Below are positions 38,026 to 47,169 of a stretch of 64,000 bases of DNA, in pieces (the stretch's first letter is position 1; every line of letters begins with the position of its first letter). Under the pieces are notes generated by a model. The model was given only the letters and a program-made list of their open reading frames with translations. It ran no database searches and was not told where the DNA came from. The position numbers and the translations under genes were made by a program. The stretch comes from Deefgea tanakiae (GTDB lineage Bacteria > Pseudomonadota > Gammaproteobacteria > Burkholderiales > Chitinibacteraceae): contig NZ_CP081150.1 of NCBI RefSeq assembly GCF_019665765.1, positions 2,356,001-2,420,000 on the forward strand. Reading direction: 5' to 3'.

Positions 38026-38612
38026 GATTGACCCCGTTTAACTGCGCTTGCAGTTGCTTCTGTTGCCTCATCTACACGAGTCAATTTCACATTTAAAGTG
38101 AACTCAGATAGACGCTGATTCCCTACTGTTGCTGATTTAGCTTCAATCAACAGCGGTTGCTCAAATGTAGGAGAATCATTCAAATTTCGCATTAAGGTAG
38201 ACACACGAGCGTTAGATTGAGCATAGCCAATCAGTACTAACTGATCGTTAGTTTGTTTAACATCTTTCAAATAAACGCCCTCAGGGACCTGCCGAGTTAA
38301 TTGATCAAGTAAATGAACCGTTTCTGTTCGATTTGACTGTAAACGCTCAACAATTTTTTTACGATCAAGTAACGCTTGTTTTTCAGCCTTTAGCTTGTCA
38401 ATTTCGGCGATCTCACGATCTAACTTGGCATTTTCCTCAGTTAAAAACTGATTTCTGTCAGCCTGAGTATCAATTTTTGCTGAAAGTACCATGTACCCAG
38501 CCAAAACGACACCGGCGGCGGCAAGAAAAGATACGATCAACATCGAGACATAGCGACGTTGCCTTGCAATTCTTTTTTGCTCACGATGCGGAAGTAAGTT
38601 AATTCTAATCAT
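38022..38612 (-). CDS. pilN: Type IV pilus alignment protein PilN
   Basis: A 196-residue inner-membrane protein. INLLPHREQKR at the N-terminus is the PilM-binding motif, followed by one helix (MLIVSFLAAAGVVLAGYMVL), a coiled coil and a periplasmic domain (QVPEGVYLKDVKQTNDQLVLIGYAQSN). It overlaps pilM and pilO by four bases each, so the operon is tightly coupled. Confidence 0.95.
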   Translation of the reverse strand: MIRINLLPHREQKRIARQRRYVSMLIVSFLAAAGVVLAGYMVLSAKIDTQADRNQFLTEENAKLDREIAEIDKLKAEKQALLDRKKIVERLQSNRTETVHLLDQLTRQVPEGVYLKDVKQTNDQLVLIGYAQSNARVSTLMRNLNDSPTFEQPLLIEAKSATVGNQRLSEFTLNVKLTRVDEATEATASAVKRGQS

Positions 38613-39682
38613 ACTGGGTCAAACCTCCGCATAGCCAATCCACATGCAATTAACAGTGAAGGTGCATCTAATTGAATTTGCTTACCTTTAACTTTCCCAG
38701 TGGACATGCTAAAAAAAGGATTTGCTCTCATCGTACTCGCTACTTGAGTACGACTCGACACTGCCTCATCCAAACCATGAATGACACTGCAACCGCCAGC
38801 GAGCAAAATGTGATCCACTGAATTGTAATTACTTGATGTATAGAAAAATTGCAAGGAACGAGATATTTCCAGAGCCATTGTGTCCATAAATGGCTGCAAA
38901 ACATCTGGTTCGTAATTGTCAGGCAAGCCGCCTTGGCGTTTTGCTTGTTCAGCCTCTTCGGCTGACATATTAAATTTTCTTTGTATTTCTTGGGTCAATT
39001 GATTCCCAGCATAACCTTGATCTCGGCTGTAAATTGACTGTCCATCTTTAAAAATATTCATATGCATTGCTGTTGAACCAATGTCTACCACCGCAACAAT
39101 TTGATTTTCACCCCCGTTAGGAAGTTGTGGACGCATTAGTTCAAAAGCCGCTTGAGTTGCATAAGACTCAACATCCAATACGACAGCTTTCAGGCCTGCC
39201 TCTTCAATTGCAGCAACTCGCTCGTCAACTTTATCTTTTTTTGCAGCAGCAATAAGCACATCTTCTTCTTCAGGATTGTTAATTGCAAATCCTAAAACTT
39301 GAAAATCTAAATTGACTTCATCTAAGGAAAAAGGAATGTATTGATTTGCCTCAGTTTCAACTTGACTTTCCAGCTCTCGCTCGCTCATTCCAGCTGGCAC
39401 AAGAATTTTTTTGGTAATCACAGCGGATGCTGGCAGAGCAGCTGCAACATTTTTTACCTTCGTCCCCATGCGTCGCCACGCATTTCGTATGGCAAGAGCT
39501 ACGGCTTCGGAATTTACGATATTATTATCGGTGACCGCATCTTTAGGGAGTGGCTCAATTACGTATCGTTCAAGGCTAAAATTGCGCCCTGCTTGGCTCA
39601 GCTCCACCATTTTCACGGCCGACGAGCTGATGTCCACACCGATTAGTGGTGGGGCTTTCGGTTTTAGAAAATCGAGGTTCAA
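38609..39682 (-). CDS. pilM: Type IV pilus actin-like ATPase PilM
   Basis: A 357-residue cytoplasmic actin-like protein. The nucleotide-binding motifs GVDISSSAVKMVEL, VAVVDIGSTAMHMNIF and HILLAGGCSVIHGLDEAV are visible. PilM docks on the PilN tail and links the motor to the alignment complex. It is the first gene of pilMNOPQ, divergent from ponA, as in Neisseria and Pseudomonas. Confidence 0.96.
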   Translation of the reverse strand: MNLDFLKPKAPPLIGVDISSSAVKMVELSQAGRNFSLERYVIEPLPKDAVTDNNIVNSEAVALAIRNAWRRMGTKVKNVAAALPASAVITKKILVPAGMSERELESQVETEANQYIPFSLDEVNLDFQVLGFAINNPEEEDVLIAAAKKDKVDERVAAIEEAGLKAVVLDVESYATQAAFELMRPQLPNGGENQIVAVVDIGSTAMHMNIFKDGQSIYSRDQGYAGNQLTQEIQRKFNMSAEEAEQAKRQGGLPDNYEPDVLQPFMDTMALEISRSLQFFYTSSNYNSVDHILLAGGCSVIHGLDEAVSSRTQVASTMRANPFFSMSTGKVKGKQIQLDAPSLLIACGLAMRRFDPV

Positions 39683-39827
39683 CGCAATATTCCCTATTCT
39701 AGTTGGTAAAAAATCCTATCAGCCGACACTTACTCCTGTAAAGTAAGCTAGATCTCAATCTCTTTTTTTGCAACATCTAAATAAAACCCGTAAATTACAA
39801 TAACATCAAACAATCGACCCTGCTGAC

Positions 39828-42125
39828 ATGGCAAAAAAACTATTTTTTACGGTACTCATTGCAATACTCGGCTTGGCTTTTATGGCTGTAAGCATCGCCG
39901 CGCTCGCGATTATAGTGACCTACCCCAAACTACCATCATTAAACGCGCTGACTGACTACAAACCCAAAATACCGCTACGTATTTTCAGCGAAGATAACGT
40001 ACTAATTGGCGAGTTTGGCGAGGAAAAGCGCGCGTTCACGCCAATTAACCAAGTCCCTCCACTCATGATTAAAGCCCTGCTTGCGGCTGAAGATGAGCGT
40101 TTTTACCAGCATGGTGGCATTGACTATATTGGCGTACTTCGTGCGATTGGCGGCAATTTAATTTCTGGTCGCTCACAATCAGGAGCAAGTACAATCACGA
40201 TGCAAGTGGCCAAAAATTTCTATCTTTCAAATGAAAAAACCTACAGTCGAAAATTTAACGAAGCCCTTTTGTCGTTTAAAATTGAACACAATTTATCGAA
40301 AGATCAAATTCTAGAACTGTATCTGAACCAAATTTATCTGGGCCAACGCGCGTACGGTTTCTCTTCCGCAGCCCAAATTTACTTCGGAAAAGAACTTAAA
40401 GATCTAAGTATTGCTGAGTATGCAATGCTGGCTGGCCTTCCCAAAGCACCTTCAGCCTACAACCCTATTGTGAATCCTAAACGGGCCACATTGAGGCAAA
40501 AGTATGTTTTGCGCAGGATGACTGAATTAAGTTTTATTAACGAAGCAGAATATAAGGCGGCTTTAGAAGCAAATCTAACCTACAAACGTAGTAATCAACA
40601 GTACCCTATTCATGCCGAATACGTAGCAGAAATGGTTCGGCAAATGATGGTTAAGAAGTATCAAGACGCCACATATACTCAAGGCTTCAAGGTCTATACC
40701 ACAATTAACAGTCAGGCTCAGCAAGATGCCTATACCGCACTAAGATCTGGCATCCTTAATTACGACAGCCGCCATGGTTACAATGGACCAGAAGGCTTTA
40801 TTGATGCAGCCTTACTCAATGCGCAACAAGAAGAACCGCTCGATGAAGCACTCAGCAATATAAAAGAAGCAGATGATCTTAGGCCTGCGATTGTATTAAG
40901 TAGCAATACCAACCTTGTCACTGCTTATTTGCACGGGGGAGAAAAGATCAATATTCAAGGTGACGGTCTACGTTTTGCAAGAGGCTCATTATCTGAAAAA
41001 AATCCACCGGCAATTCGAATCAGGCCAGGAGCAATTATTCGCGTGATTGCCACTGAAAAAGGATGGGTTATCTCCCAAGTCCCTAAGGTAGAGGGCGCAA
41101 TAGTCGCCATGGATCCAAATAACGGCGCAATTCGTGCCCTTGTTGGGGGCTTTGACTTCAACAATAGTAACTTTAACCATGTCACCCAAGCGTGGCGTCA
41201 ACCCGGCTCTACATTTAAACCATTCGTATACTCTGCAGGCCTAGAGCGCGGCATCACACCCGCTACTATGATTAATGATGCGCCACTAGTCATTGAGATG
41301 AATGGGCAGCGCTGGGAGCCAAAAAATTACGACGGCAGTTTTTCTGGAATGACGTCTGTGCGACGAGCACTTACTTTTTCAAAAAACTTAGTTTCTGTTC
41401 GAATTCTCCAAGCCATTGGCGCTGATTACGCACAAAAACACATCACTCGATTTGGTTTTGATACAAAACAACACCCTGCCTACCTAACCATGGCGCTCGG
41501 TGCGGGGAGTGTAACGCCATTACAAATGGCTGAGGGCTATTCAGTATTTGCAAACACGGGTTATCGTGTACGTTCGTATTACGTAGATCGTATCGAAGAT
41601 TCTCGCGGCAAGGTAGTTGCAAAAACACAGCCAGAAATTGCAGGCAAAAATGCGCCTAGAACGCTTGATGCAAGAAATGCTTTTATTATGACATCCATGA
41701 TGGGCGATGTTATTCGTATGGGTACTGCGACAAAAGCAAAAGCATTAGGAAGAAATGATTTAGCAGGTAAAACAGGCACAACTAACGATGCATTTGATGC
41801 TTGGTTTGCAGGCTTCCATCCCAATTTGGTTGCTGTTACTTGGATTGGATTCGATCAGCCAAAAAGTTTAGGTGCAAGGGAAACTGGTGGCGCTGCAGCA
41901 CTTCCGATTTGGGTCAACTTTATGAACAAGGCACTCAATAATATGCCAGAATCACCTTGGGAAGTTCCTGAAGGTGTTATCGCGAAAACAACCGAAACTG
42001 AGCGCGGGCCAATTACGGAATATTTTTATCAAGAATTCCAGTCTACCAATCCACAACTAGGTTTAAGTGGCGGCGGGGACTCCGATGCTGCACCTATAGA
42101 GGAAATTAAGGAGCAACTATTTTAG
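39828..42125 (+). CDS. mrcA: Penicillin-binding protein 1A
   Basis: A 765-residue bifunctional peptidoglycan synthase (also called ponA). One N-terminal membrane helix is followed by the GT51 domain (LLAAEDERFYQHGGID; GASTITMQVAKNFYLS). An OB-like linker with Tyr-rich stretches follows, then the transpeptidase domain with catalytic Ser in RQPGSTFKPFVY, the SxN motif SKN and KTGTTND. It is divergent from pilM, the conserved placement in many proteobacteria. Confidence 0.96.
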   Translation: MAKKLFFTVLIAILGLAFMAVSIAALAIIVTYPKLPSLNALTDYKPKIPLRIFSEDNVLIGEFGEEKRAFTPINQVPPLMIKALLAAEDERFYQHGGIDYIGVLRAIGGNLISGRSQSGASTITMQVAKNFYLSNEKTYSRKFNEALLSFKIEHNLSKDQILELYLNQIYLGQRAYGFSSAAQIYFGKELKDLSIAEYAMLAGLPKAPSAYNPIVNPKRATLRQKYVLRRMTELSFINEAEYKAALEANLTYKRSNQQYPIHAEYVAEMVRQMMVKKYQDATYTQGFKVYTTINSQAQQDAYTALRSGILNYDSRHGYNGPEGFIDAALLNAQQEEPLDEALSNIKEADDLRPAIVLSSNTNLVTAYLHGGEKINIQGDGLRFARGSLSEKNPPAIRIRPGAIIRVIATEKGWVISQVPKVEGAIVAMDPNNGAIRALVGGFDFNNSNFNHVTQAWRQPGSTFKPFVYSAGLERGITPATMINDAPLVIEMNGQRWEPKNYDGSFSGMTSVRRALTFSKNLVSVRILQAIGADYAQKHITRFGFDTKQHPAYLTMALGAGSVTPLQMAEGYSVFANTGYRVRSYYVDRIEDSRGKVVAKTQPEIAGKNAPRTLDARNAFIMTSMMGDVIRMGTATKAKALGRNDLAGKTGTTNDAFDAWFAGFHPNLVAVTWIGFDQPKSLGARETGGAAALPIWVNFMNKALNNMPESPWEVPEGVIAKTTETERGPITEYFYQEFQSTNPQLGLSGGGDSDAAPIEEIKEQLF

Positions 42126-42130
42126 TGCAA

Positions 42131-42177
42131 GGTATATTCTCGAAAGTTTAATTAGAAATAAGCTCCGAGCACATACC
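42131..42177. repeat. 47-bp GGTAT...ATACC palindrome, copy 5
   Basis: Perfect GGTAT/ATACC ends, exact length, 10 of 12 end positions pair (GGTATATTCTCG with CGAGCACATACC). It lies six bases after the PBP1A stop. Confidence 0.75.
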
Positions 42178-42278
42178 CACCATGTATTTTTTAGTTCCGC
42201 ATCATTCAGTGCAAGTGCTAGATTAAGATCTACAATTGACTGGCTAATTTATATTAAGCAAAGATGAGAAGAACATTA

Positions 42279-42869
42279 ATGGCGACGCAAACAAATGCAG
42301 CACGAATCGCGCAACGTGCTGCACAACTAATCTGCAACCATCAACAAAGCGACCCTAAACTTGCCAGCCAGCAAGCGATATTAGAATTAGGTTTTTCAAA
42401 AAAAGAAGCGCCACCCAGTGCAGCAGAGATTGAAGCAGCAATCGCCGATTATCGCCAATTATTTAGTCCAAACTATGACTTGGATCTGCTCAATTTACGC
42501 CAAAAATCATTAGCACTACTCGATTTTTTTAAACAATTTCAGCCTTTTCTAGTTGGCTCTGTCCTCAAAGGCAGCGCAAGCAAACACTCTGACATTAATC
42601 TACTTATTTTTTCTGATGACCCAAAAGCTATTGAGATTTTCTTACTCAACCAGCAGATTGATTACAATTGTAAAGAAAGAAAAACCCAGTATCGCCAAAC
42701 TGATTCACCTGCAATTGCTTTTTGGTTTGATAGCACTCAAGTACACTTACAAGTACTACCAAGCACGGCCCGACATCAAACCACTAAAAAAGTAGATCGT
42801 GCCAATTACGAACAGCTCAAACAATTAATTGCACGTAATATGCAAACCGATTGTATTGCAGCAGATTAG
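42279..42869 (+). CDS. Nucleotidyltransferase-like protein, function unknown
   Basis: A 196-residue protein. LVGSVLKGSASKHSDINLLIF matches the GS-x-G...D-I pattern of the polymerase-beta-type nucleotidyltransferase fold, with the second acidic position replaced by Asn (DIN rather than DID). A later acidic residue in FWFDSTQVHLQVLP could complete the site. ATG 42264 is also possible; 42279 has AGAAGA at good spacing. It overlaps the start region of the YcgR-like gene context. The substrate is unknown. Confidence 0.6.
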   Translation: MATQTNAARIAQRAAQLICNHQQSDPKLASQQAILELGFSKKEAPPSAAEIEAAIADYRQLFSPNYDLDLLNLRQKSLALLDFFKQFQPFLVGSVLKGSASKHSDINLLIFSDDPKAIEIFLLNQQIDYNCKERKTQYRQTDSPAIAFWFDSTQVHLQVLPSTARHQTTKKVDRANYEQLKQLIARNMQTDCIAAD

Positions 42870-42886
42870 ATGTGCAGGAAATTTTT

Positions 42887-43627
42887 ATGGCCGAAAAACA
42901 ATTGCTCACCCCAATCCAGTTAAAAGATCCTACTCCTTATCTAGTCAGCGATCCGAACCAGATTGATTTCACGCTCAAATCATTGGCTAGAAAACCTGAA
43001 TTAGTATGTTTATATTCGGATAAACATCGCCAGTTATTTGTTTTGAGTGCTATATTAGATGTTAACTTGGAAAATTTAATTTTCGATTACGGCCCTGATT
43101 CAGAACTTAATCAGCAAATAGTCACATCAAATAAAATCTGCTGCGTCTCTCACCTTAATAGTGTTCATTATCAATTTGAATTAACAAACCTTCAACAAGT
43201 AGAGTTTAATAATCAACCAGCGTTCCAAAGCGCCATCCCTTCACAGATTTTACGATTACAGCGTCGAGACTACTACCGGCTTTCTGTACCTTTATCGACC
43301 CCGTTATCTTGCCTAATTCCAATAGGTAATGAGCAAGCTGAAATATCAATTGCAGATATTAGTCTAGGCGGTGTTGGTTTACTCGGCTACTTTCCAGATA
43401 TTTCGCTAGAAGTTGGCAATACTTTAAAAAACTGCCGCATCGAACTCCCACAAATGGGTGTAATTACAGCAGATATTGAAGTGTGCACTAGCAACGAACA
43501 AATCCTTAGAAATGGCATTCGCACCTTACGAAGTGGGTGCCGCTTTTTAAATCTTTCGGGCACTGGACAAACTTTATTGCAACGCTATATTAATCAAATT
43601 GAACGAAAACGCTTAACACTAGAATGA
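42887..43627 (+). CDS. YcgR-like protein with C-terminal PilZ (c-di-GMP-binding) domain
   Basis: A 246-residue protein. The N-terminal YcgR domain (about 1-120) precedes a PilZ domain with LQRRDYYRLSVP (the RxxxR motif) and DISLGGVG (DxSxxG), the two c-di-GMP contacts. YcgR proteins slow flagellar motors or tune surface behaviour when c-di-GMP is high. AGGAAA precedes ATG 42887. The stop overlaps nnrD by four bases. No flagellar gene lies in the window, but pilMNOPQ is nearby. Confidence 0.85.
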   Translation: MAEKQLLTPIQLKDPTPYLVSDPNQIDFTLKSLARKPELVCLYSDKHRQLFVLSAILDVNLENLIFDYGPDSELNQQIVTSNKICCVSHLNSVHYQFELTNLQQVEFNNQPAFQSAIPSQILRLQRRDYYRLSVPLSTPLSCLIPIGNEQAEISIADISLGGVGLLGYFPDISLEVGNTLKNCRIELPQMGVITADIEVCTSNEQILRNGIRTLRSGCRFLNLSGTGQTLLQRYINQIERKRLTLE

Positions 43628-44466
43628 TTAAAACCTACCCAGTTCCTGATCCAGCTATTGCGCTGCGATCACTTATACGCCAAGTAGATAGTCATAAAGG
43701 CCTATATGGAAATGTTGCGGTCATTGGTGGCGCTAATAGCATGATTGGTGCTGCCCTGCTCGCTGGACGTGCAGCACTAAAACATGGCACAGGAAAAGTC
43801 AGCATTGGGTTACTCAACGACAATTTTCAAGTCGACCCAGAACAGCCCGAACTCATGGTTTACAAATCGAAGCGACTCATTAAGAATACCTCGCTAACTC
43901 ATATCCTACTCGGGCCTGGCCTGGGGCAATCTAAAAAAGCAAACACCCTGCTTGAAATGTGCTTACGCACAAACAAACCTTTAATTATTGACGCAGATGG
44001 TTTGAATCTAATAAGCAAAAGTCTCAAACTCCAATTATTACTCAAACATCGCCAAGCCGAAACTATCATTACTCCACACCCTATGGAAGCAGCAAGGCTA
44101 CTGCAATGCGATACTTCAGATATTCAAAAAAATAGACCAGTAGCAATAATGAAGCTACAAAGTATATTTCAATGCGGAGTCATTCTTAAAGGACACGACA
44201 CTTTAGTTCTAGGTAATAACTCTAAGCTTTTTCAGAATAATACTGGCAATTCTGCGCTTAGCAGTGCAGGACAAGGCGATGTATTAGGCGGTATTATTCT
44301 TGCTTTATGGGCGCAAGGATTGAGTCTTATTGAAGCATGCTGTTGCGGTGTTTATATTCACGGAAAGGCTGCAGACACTTGGCGAATTAGCAATTCAGAA
44401 CGAATCGGTTTAACCGCGACTGAAACAATTGAATTTAGTCGGTGTTGTTTAAATAATTATCTTTAA
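43624..44466 (+). CDS. nnrD: ADP-dependent (S)-NAD(P)H-hydrate dehydratase
   Basis: A 280-residue enzyme repairing hydrated NADH/NADPH. GNVAVIGGANSMIGAALLAGRAALKHGTG, ITPHPMEAARLL and NSALSSAGQGDVLGGIILAL are the YjeF C-terminal (carbohydrate kinase-like) motifs. The epimerase domain found fused in E. coli Nnr is absent, so it must be elsewhere. It overlaps the YcgR-like gene by four bases. Confidence 0.92.
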   Translation: MIKTYPVPDPAIALRSLIRQVDSHKGLYGNVAVIGGANSMIGAALLAGRAALKHGTGKVSIGLLNDNFQVDPEQPELMVYKSKRLIKNTSLTHILLGPGLGQSKKANTLLEMCLRTNKPLIIDADGLNLISKSLKLQLLLKHRQAETIITPHPMEAARLLQCDTSDIQKNRPVAIMKLQSIFQCGVILKGHDTLVLGNNSKLFQNNTGNSALSSAGQGDVLGGIILALWAQGLSLIEACCCGVYIHGKAADTWRISNSERIGLTATETIEFSRCCLNNYL

Positions 44467-44497
44467 TAAAAAAACGCCCAATCCATTGATTGGGCGT
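44466..44497 (-). terminator. Intrinsic terminator of the first porin
   Basis: ACGCCCAATC and GATTGGGCGT form a 10-bp stem with loop CATT. The T-run (seven T) lies on the minus-strand 3' side, so it stops transcription from the porin at 44533. Confidence 0.88.
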
Positions 44498-44532
44498 ATT
44501 AAGTTCAAGCGGTTAATTCGTTACGGAACAAA

Positions 44533-45624
44533 TTAGAAATCAGTACGCACACCGACTGACAATATATCTGCACTTTGACCATTATTTACACTAAAGCCCG
44601 ACTCTGTAACAAAGCTTGCGTTTTTGTCATTATCCAGCATTGTGTAAGTCGCATAAATACGTGATTTCTTAGACAAATTGTAGGTTGCGCCAAAAGAAAT
44701 TTGCTCGCCACCAGAATCAGCTAACGTATCCACATCATTAACTGTAACGTAAGTTGCTAGGAAATTGAATTTATCGAACTTATATGATGCAGCAATTGCA
44801 TATGAATCTTGATCACGTGCTTTTTTTCCATCATCACGTGTTACATTTTCATATGTAAGACCTAGACCAAAGTCCATATATTTGGCATTAGCGCCAACCA
44901 TAAAGCCACTTACACTTGAACCATCGCTTGTACCTTTAAGCGTGATTTTTGATGACTTATAATCAGATGATTGGTCCATTGACATCGAATATACGGCACC
45001 AATGTTAAACATTTTGTCACTCCAAGAGCCACCAATCTGGTAGGTTGAAGCATCAAACTTATCTGTTTTTTCGCCAATAGTATAAGAACCATGCGCATTA
45101 AAACCACTAAAATTAGGGGTTTCATAGTAAATCACTGATGCATCACGATTACCCAAACGACGGAGCATTTGTGAAGAGCCCATATAGCTTGACGAGTCGT
45201 TTATATTACCATCAAGAGTCGGTGACATATTCTTATAAATATTCTTATATGCATTATCCATTTTACCAAAGCGAGCAAAACCGAAGTCACCTTTGTAGCC
45301 AACATAAGTGTCGCGTGAGCCCCAAACAGCGCTGCTTGCTTTAGCGTAAGGATCACCAACATAAAAACGATTTTCTAACACCCAAACCAACTCGCCACCA
45401 AAATCTAGTTTGTCTTTGCCTGCCACACGGATACGAGAACCTTGGTCTGCAATATTGAACTGGTTAGTCCCAGATTTTACGCCAGTCGCACCAGCTTTCA
45501 CGCCAACTTGGTCTGGACTAATGTATTCAAATGCAGTGCGAACGCTACCGCTGATAGTGACTTCAGCGTTAACAAATGATGATGTCATTGCTGCAGCAAC
45601 TGACAAAGCTAGAATTTTGTACAT
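44533..45624 (-). CDS. Gram-negative trimeric porin, paralogue 1
   Basis: A 363-residue porin: signal peptide 1-20 (cleavage after VNA), first strand EVTISGSVRTAFEY, the barrel repeat GKDKLDFGGELVWVLENRF and WGSRDTYVGYKGDFGFARFGKMDN, and a C-terminal SVGVRTDF ending in Phe. It differs more from the next two porins than they do from each other. It probably passes small anions or solutes through the outer membrane; specificity cannot be read. Confidence 0.92.
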   Translation of the reverse strand: MYKILALSVAAAMTSSFVNAEVTISGSVRTAFEYISPDQVGVKAGATGVKSGTNQFNIADQGSRIRVAGKDKLDFGGELVWVLENRFYVGDPYAKASSAVWGSRDTYVGYKGDFGFARFGKMDNAYKNIYKNMSPTLDGNINDSSSYMGSSQMLRRLGNRDASVIYYETPNFSGFNAHGSYTIGEKTDKFDASTYQIGGSWSDKMFNIGAVYSMSMDQSSDYKSSKITLKGTSDGSSVSGFMVGANAKYMDFGLGLTYENVTRDDGKKARDQDSYAIAASYKFDKFNFLATYVTVNDVDTLADSGGEQISFGATYNLSKKSRIYATYTMLDNDKNASFVTESGFSVNNGQSADILSVGVRTDF

Positions 45625-45821
45625 GAATTTAAACTCTTAAAAAAATTAAAATATAGTTTGTAGCGAAATAAATAATCTGTTCAGTAAAATTAACAGACTA
45701 TTATTTTACATGTGGCAATATTAACACTTAGACATTTCAAAGAGATGACAAAACCCAAATTGTCTTTTAAAAATGCGCTTTTTTTACCACAAATCATATT
45801 TAAAAATTTTCAAACTCACGC

Positions 45822-45848
45822 AAAAAAGGCAGCCAAAGCTGCCTTTTT
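45822..45848 (-). terminator. Intrinsic terminator of the second porin
   Basis: AAAAAGGCAGC and GCTGCCTTTTT pair perfectly around a 4-base loop with T-runs on both strands. Confidence 0.88.
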
Positions 45849-45878
45849 CATCTAACTAATGATTATTAAATCACTAGA

Positions 45879-46943
45879 TTAGAAACCAGTCCAAGTACCT
45901 ACTAAGATACGAGTAGCATTGTCTTGGTTACCCGCTTTACCATCAGCATTTTGCCAGATAGCTGCATTTTTGTCCCAGTCGTTGCCAACCATGTTGTGAC
46001 GGATTTGCAAGAATGCGCCAGTGTTTTTAGACAAAGAGTAATCCCATTGGAAGCCAATAGTTTCGAAGTCGTTGTCGTTTTGTACTTGGCCGTCTTTCTT
46101 AGCAGTTTGCAACATGTAACCAAGGCTCAAAGCGTTTTTGCCAAAGCCGTAAGTACCGCTTAGCAAGTAACCCATTTGGTCAGCTTCAACACCTTTGTTT
46201 GTTTCAGTAGTTACATTACGTACAGCAGCACGGATCGCTACATCAGCAATAGAACCACGAGCACCAACTACCCAGTTTGAGTAGCTCGCACCTTTATCTG
46301 TAGTAACGCCATTTGGCTTGCCTGCAGTTGGACCACCAGCCCAATCACGGCCAGCTGTTTGTGGCATACCATCTTCAACTGCGAAGTAGCCCATATCCAA
46401 ATTAACTGGACCAATAGCGCCTTGCAATGTTACTTCGTATGCAGTAGCTGAATCGCTGTTACCGCCACCGAAGTCATAAGCAGCTGTCAAGTTGAAGCCA
46501 CCGAATGATGGAGAAGCGTAGCTAATACCTTGGCCGAAACCAGTATTAGGAACTTCACCCATAGTGCCTGAGAAGCCTTTAGAGCCATATGGCCAGTCTT
46601 GGATCAGGTAAGTGTTAGACCATTGGTTACCGAACTTCAAAGTACCCCAGTCGCCACCGTAAGCAACCCAAGCTTCACGGATACCGAACGCATCAAAACG
46701 ATCAGGAGTTGCAACTTTTTGAGCAAGACGCCAAGACAAAGTGCTGCCGTTGTCTAGTTTGTCTTTACCATCAACGTTTACAACGATTGCAATTTCTTGC
46801 AACATTTTACCGCCACCATCAGTGGTGTTGTTTGTACGGTAAAACAAGTCCATCTCAACTGAACCGTTGATTGAAACTTCAGCAAAAGCTGGAGCAGATA
46901 CAGCAGCAGCTACAGCTGCAGCCAATAGAACGCGCTTGAACAT
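45879..46943 (-). CDS. Gram-negative trimeric porin, paralogue 2
   Basis: A 354-residue porin with signal peptide 1-21 (cleavage after AFA), first strand EVSINGSVEMDLFYRTN, the conserved GKDKLDNGSTLSWRLAQKVATP and C-terminal LVGTWTGF. It is very similar to paralogue 3, including the stretch REAWVAYGGDWGTLKFGNQWS, so the two arose by tandem duplication. Each gene has its own terminator, so they can be expressed separately. Confidence 0.93.
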   Translation of the reverse strand: MFKRVLLAAAVAAAVSAPAFAEVSINGSVEMDLFYRTNNTTDGGGKMLQEIAIVVNVDGKDKLDNGSTLSWRLAQKVATPDRFDAFGIREAWVAYGGDWGTLKFGNQWSNTYLIQDWPYGSKGFSGTMGEVPNTGFGQGISYASPSFGGFNLTAAYDFGGGNSDSATAYEVTLQGAIGPVNLDMGYFAVEDGMPQTAGRDWAGGPTAGKPNGVTTDKGASYSNWVVGARGSIADVAIRAAVRNVTTETNKGVEADQMGYLLSGTYGFGKNALSLGYMLQTAKKDGQVQNDNDFETIGFQWDYSLSKNTGAFLQIRHNMVGNDWDKNAAIWQNADGKAGNQDNATRILVGTWTGF

Positions 46944-47105
46944 TTATTATTCTCCAAAGATACGAGAGTTAAGTTAAAACCACCGTAACAGCAGGCCACA
47001 ACCTGAACAATTGCCGCCACTGCTTTACAAACTCGAGAATACGCACTTTTAGTAACTCAAGCAAAGGCAAGACACTTGCGCACAACAAACTGTATCTCAC
47101 GCGCA

Positions 47106-47134
47106 ACAAAAAACGGCACATCACTGTGCCGTTT
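47106..47134 (-). terminator. Intrinsic terminator of the third porin
   Basis: AAACGGCACA and TGTGCCGTTT form a 10-bp stem with loop TCAC; a T-run follows on the minus strand. Confidence 0.85.
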
Positions 47135-47169
47135 GAGTACAAAGCCTTTGTTTACAAAAAGCTAAAGGA

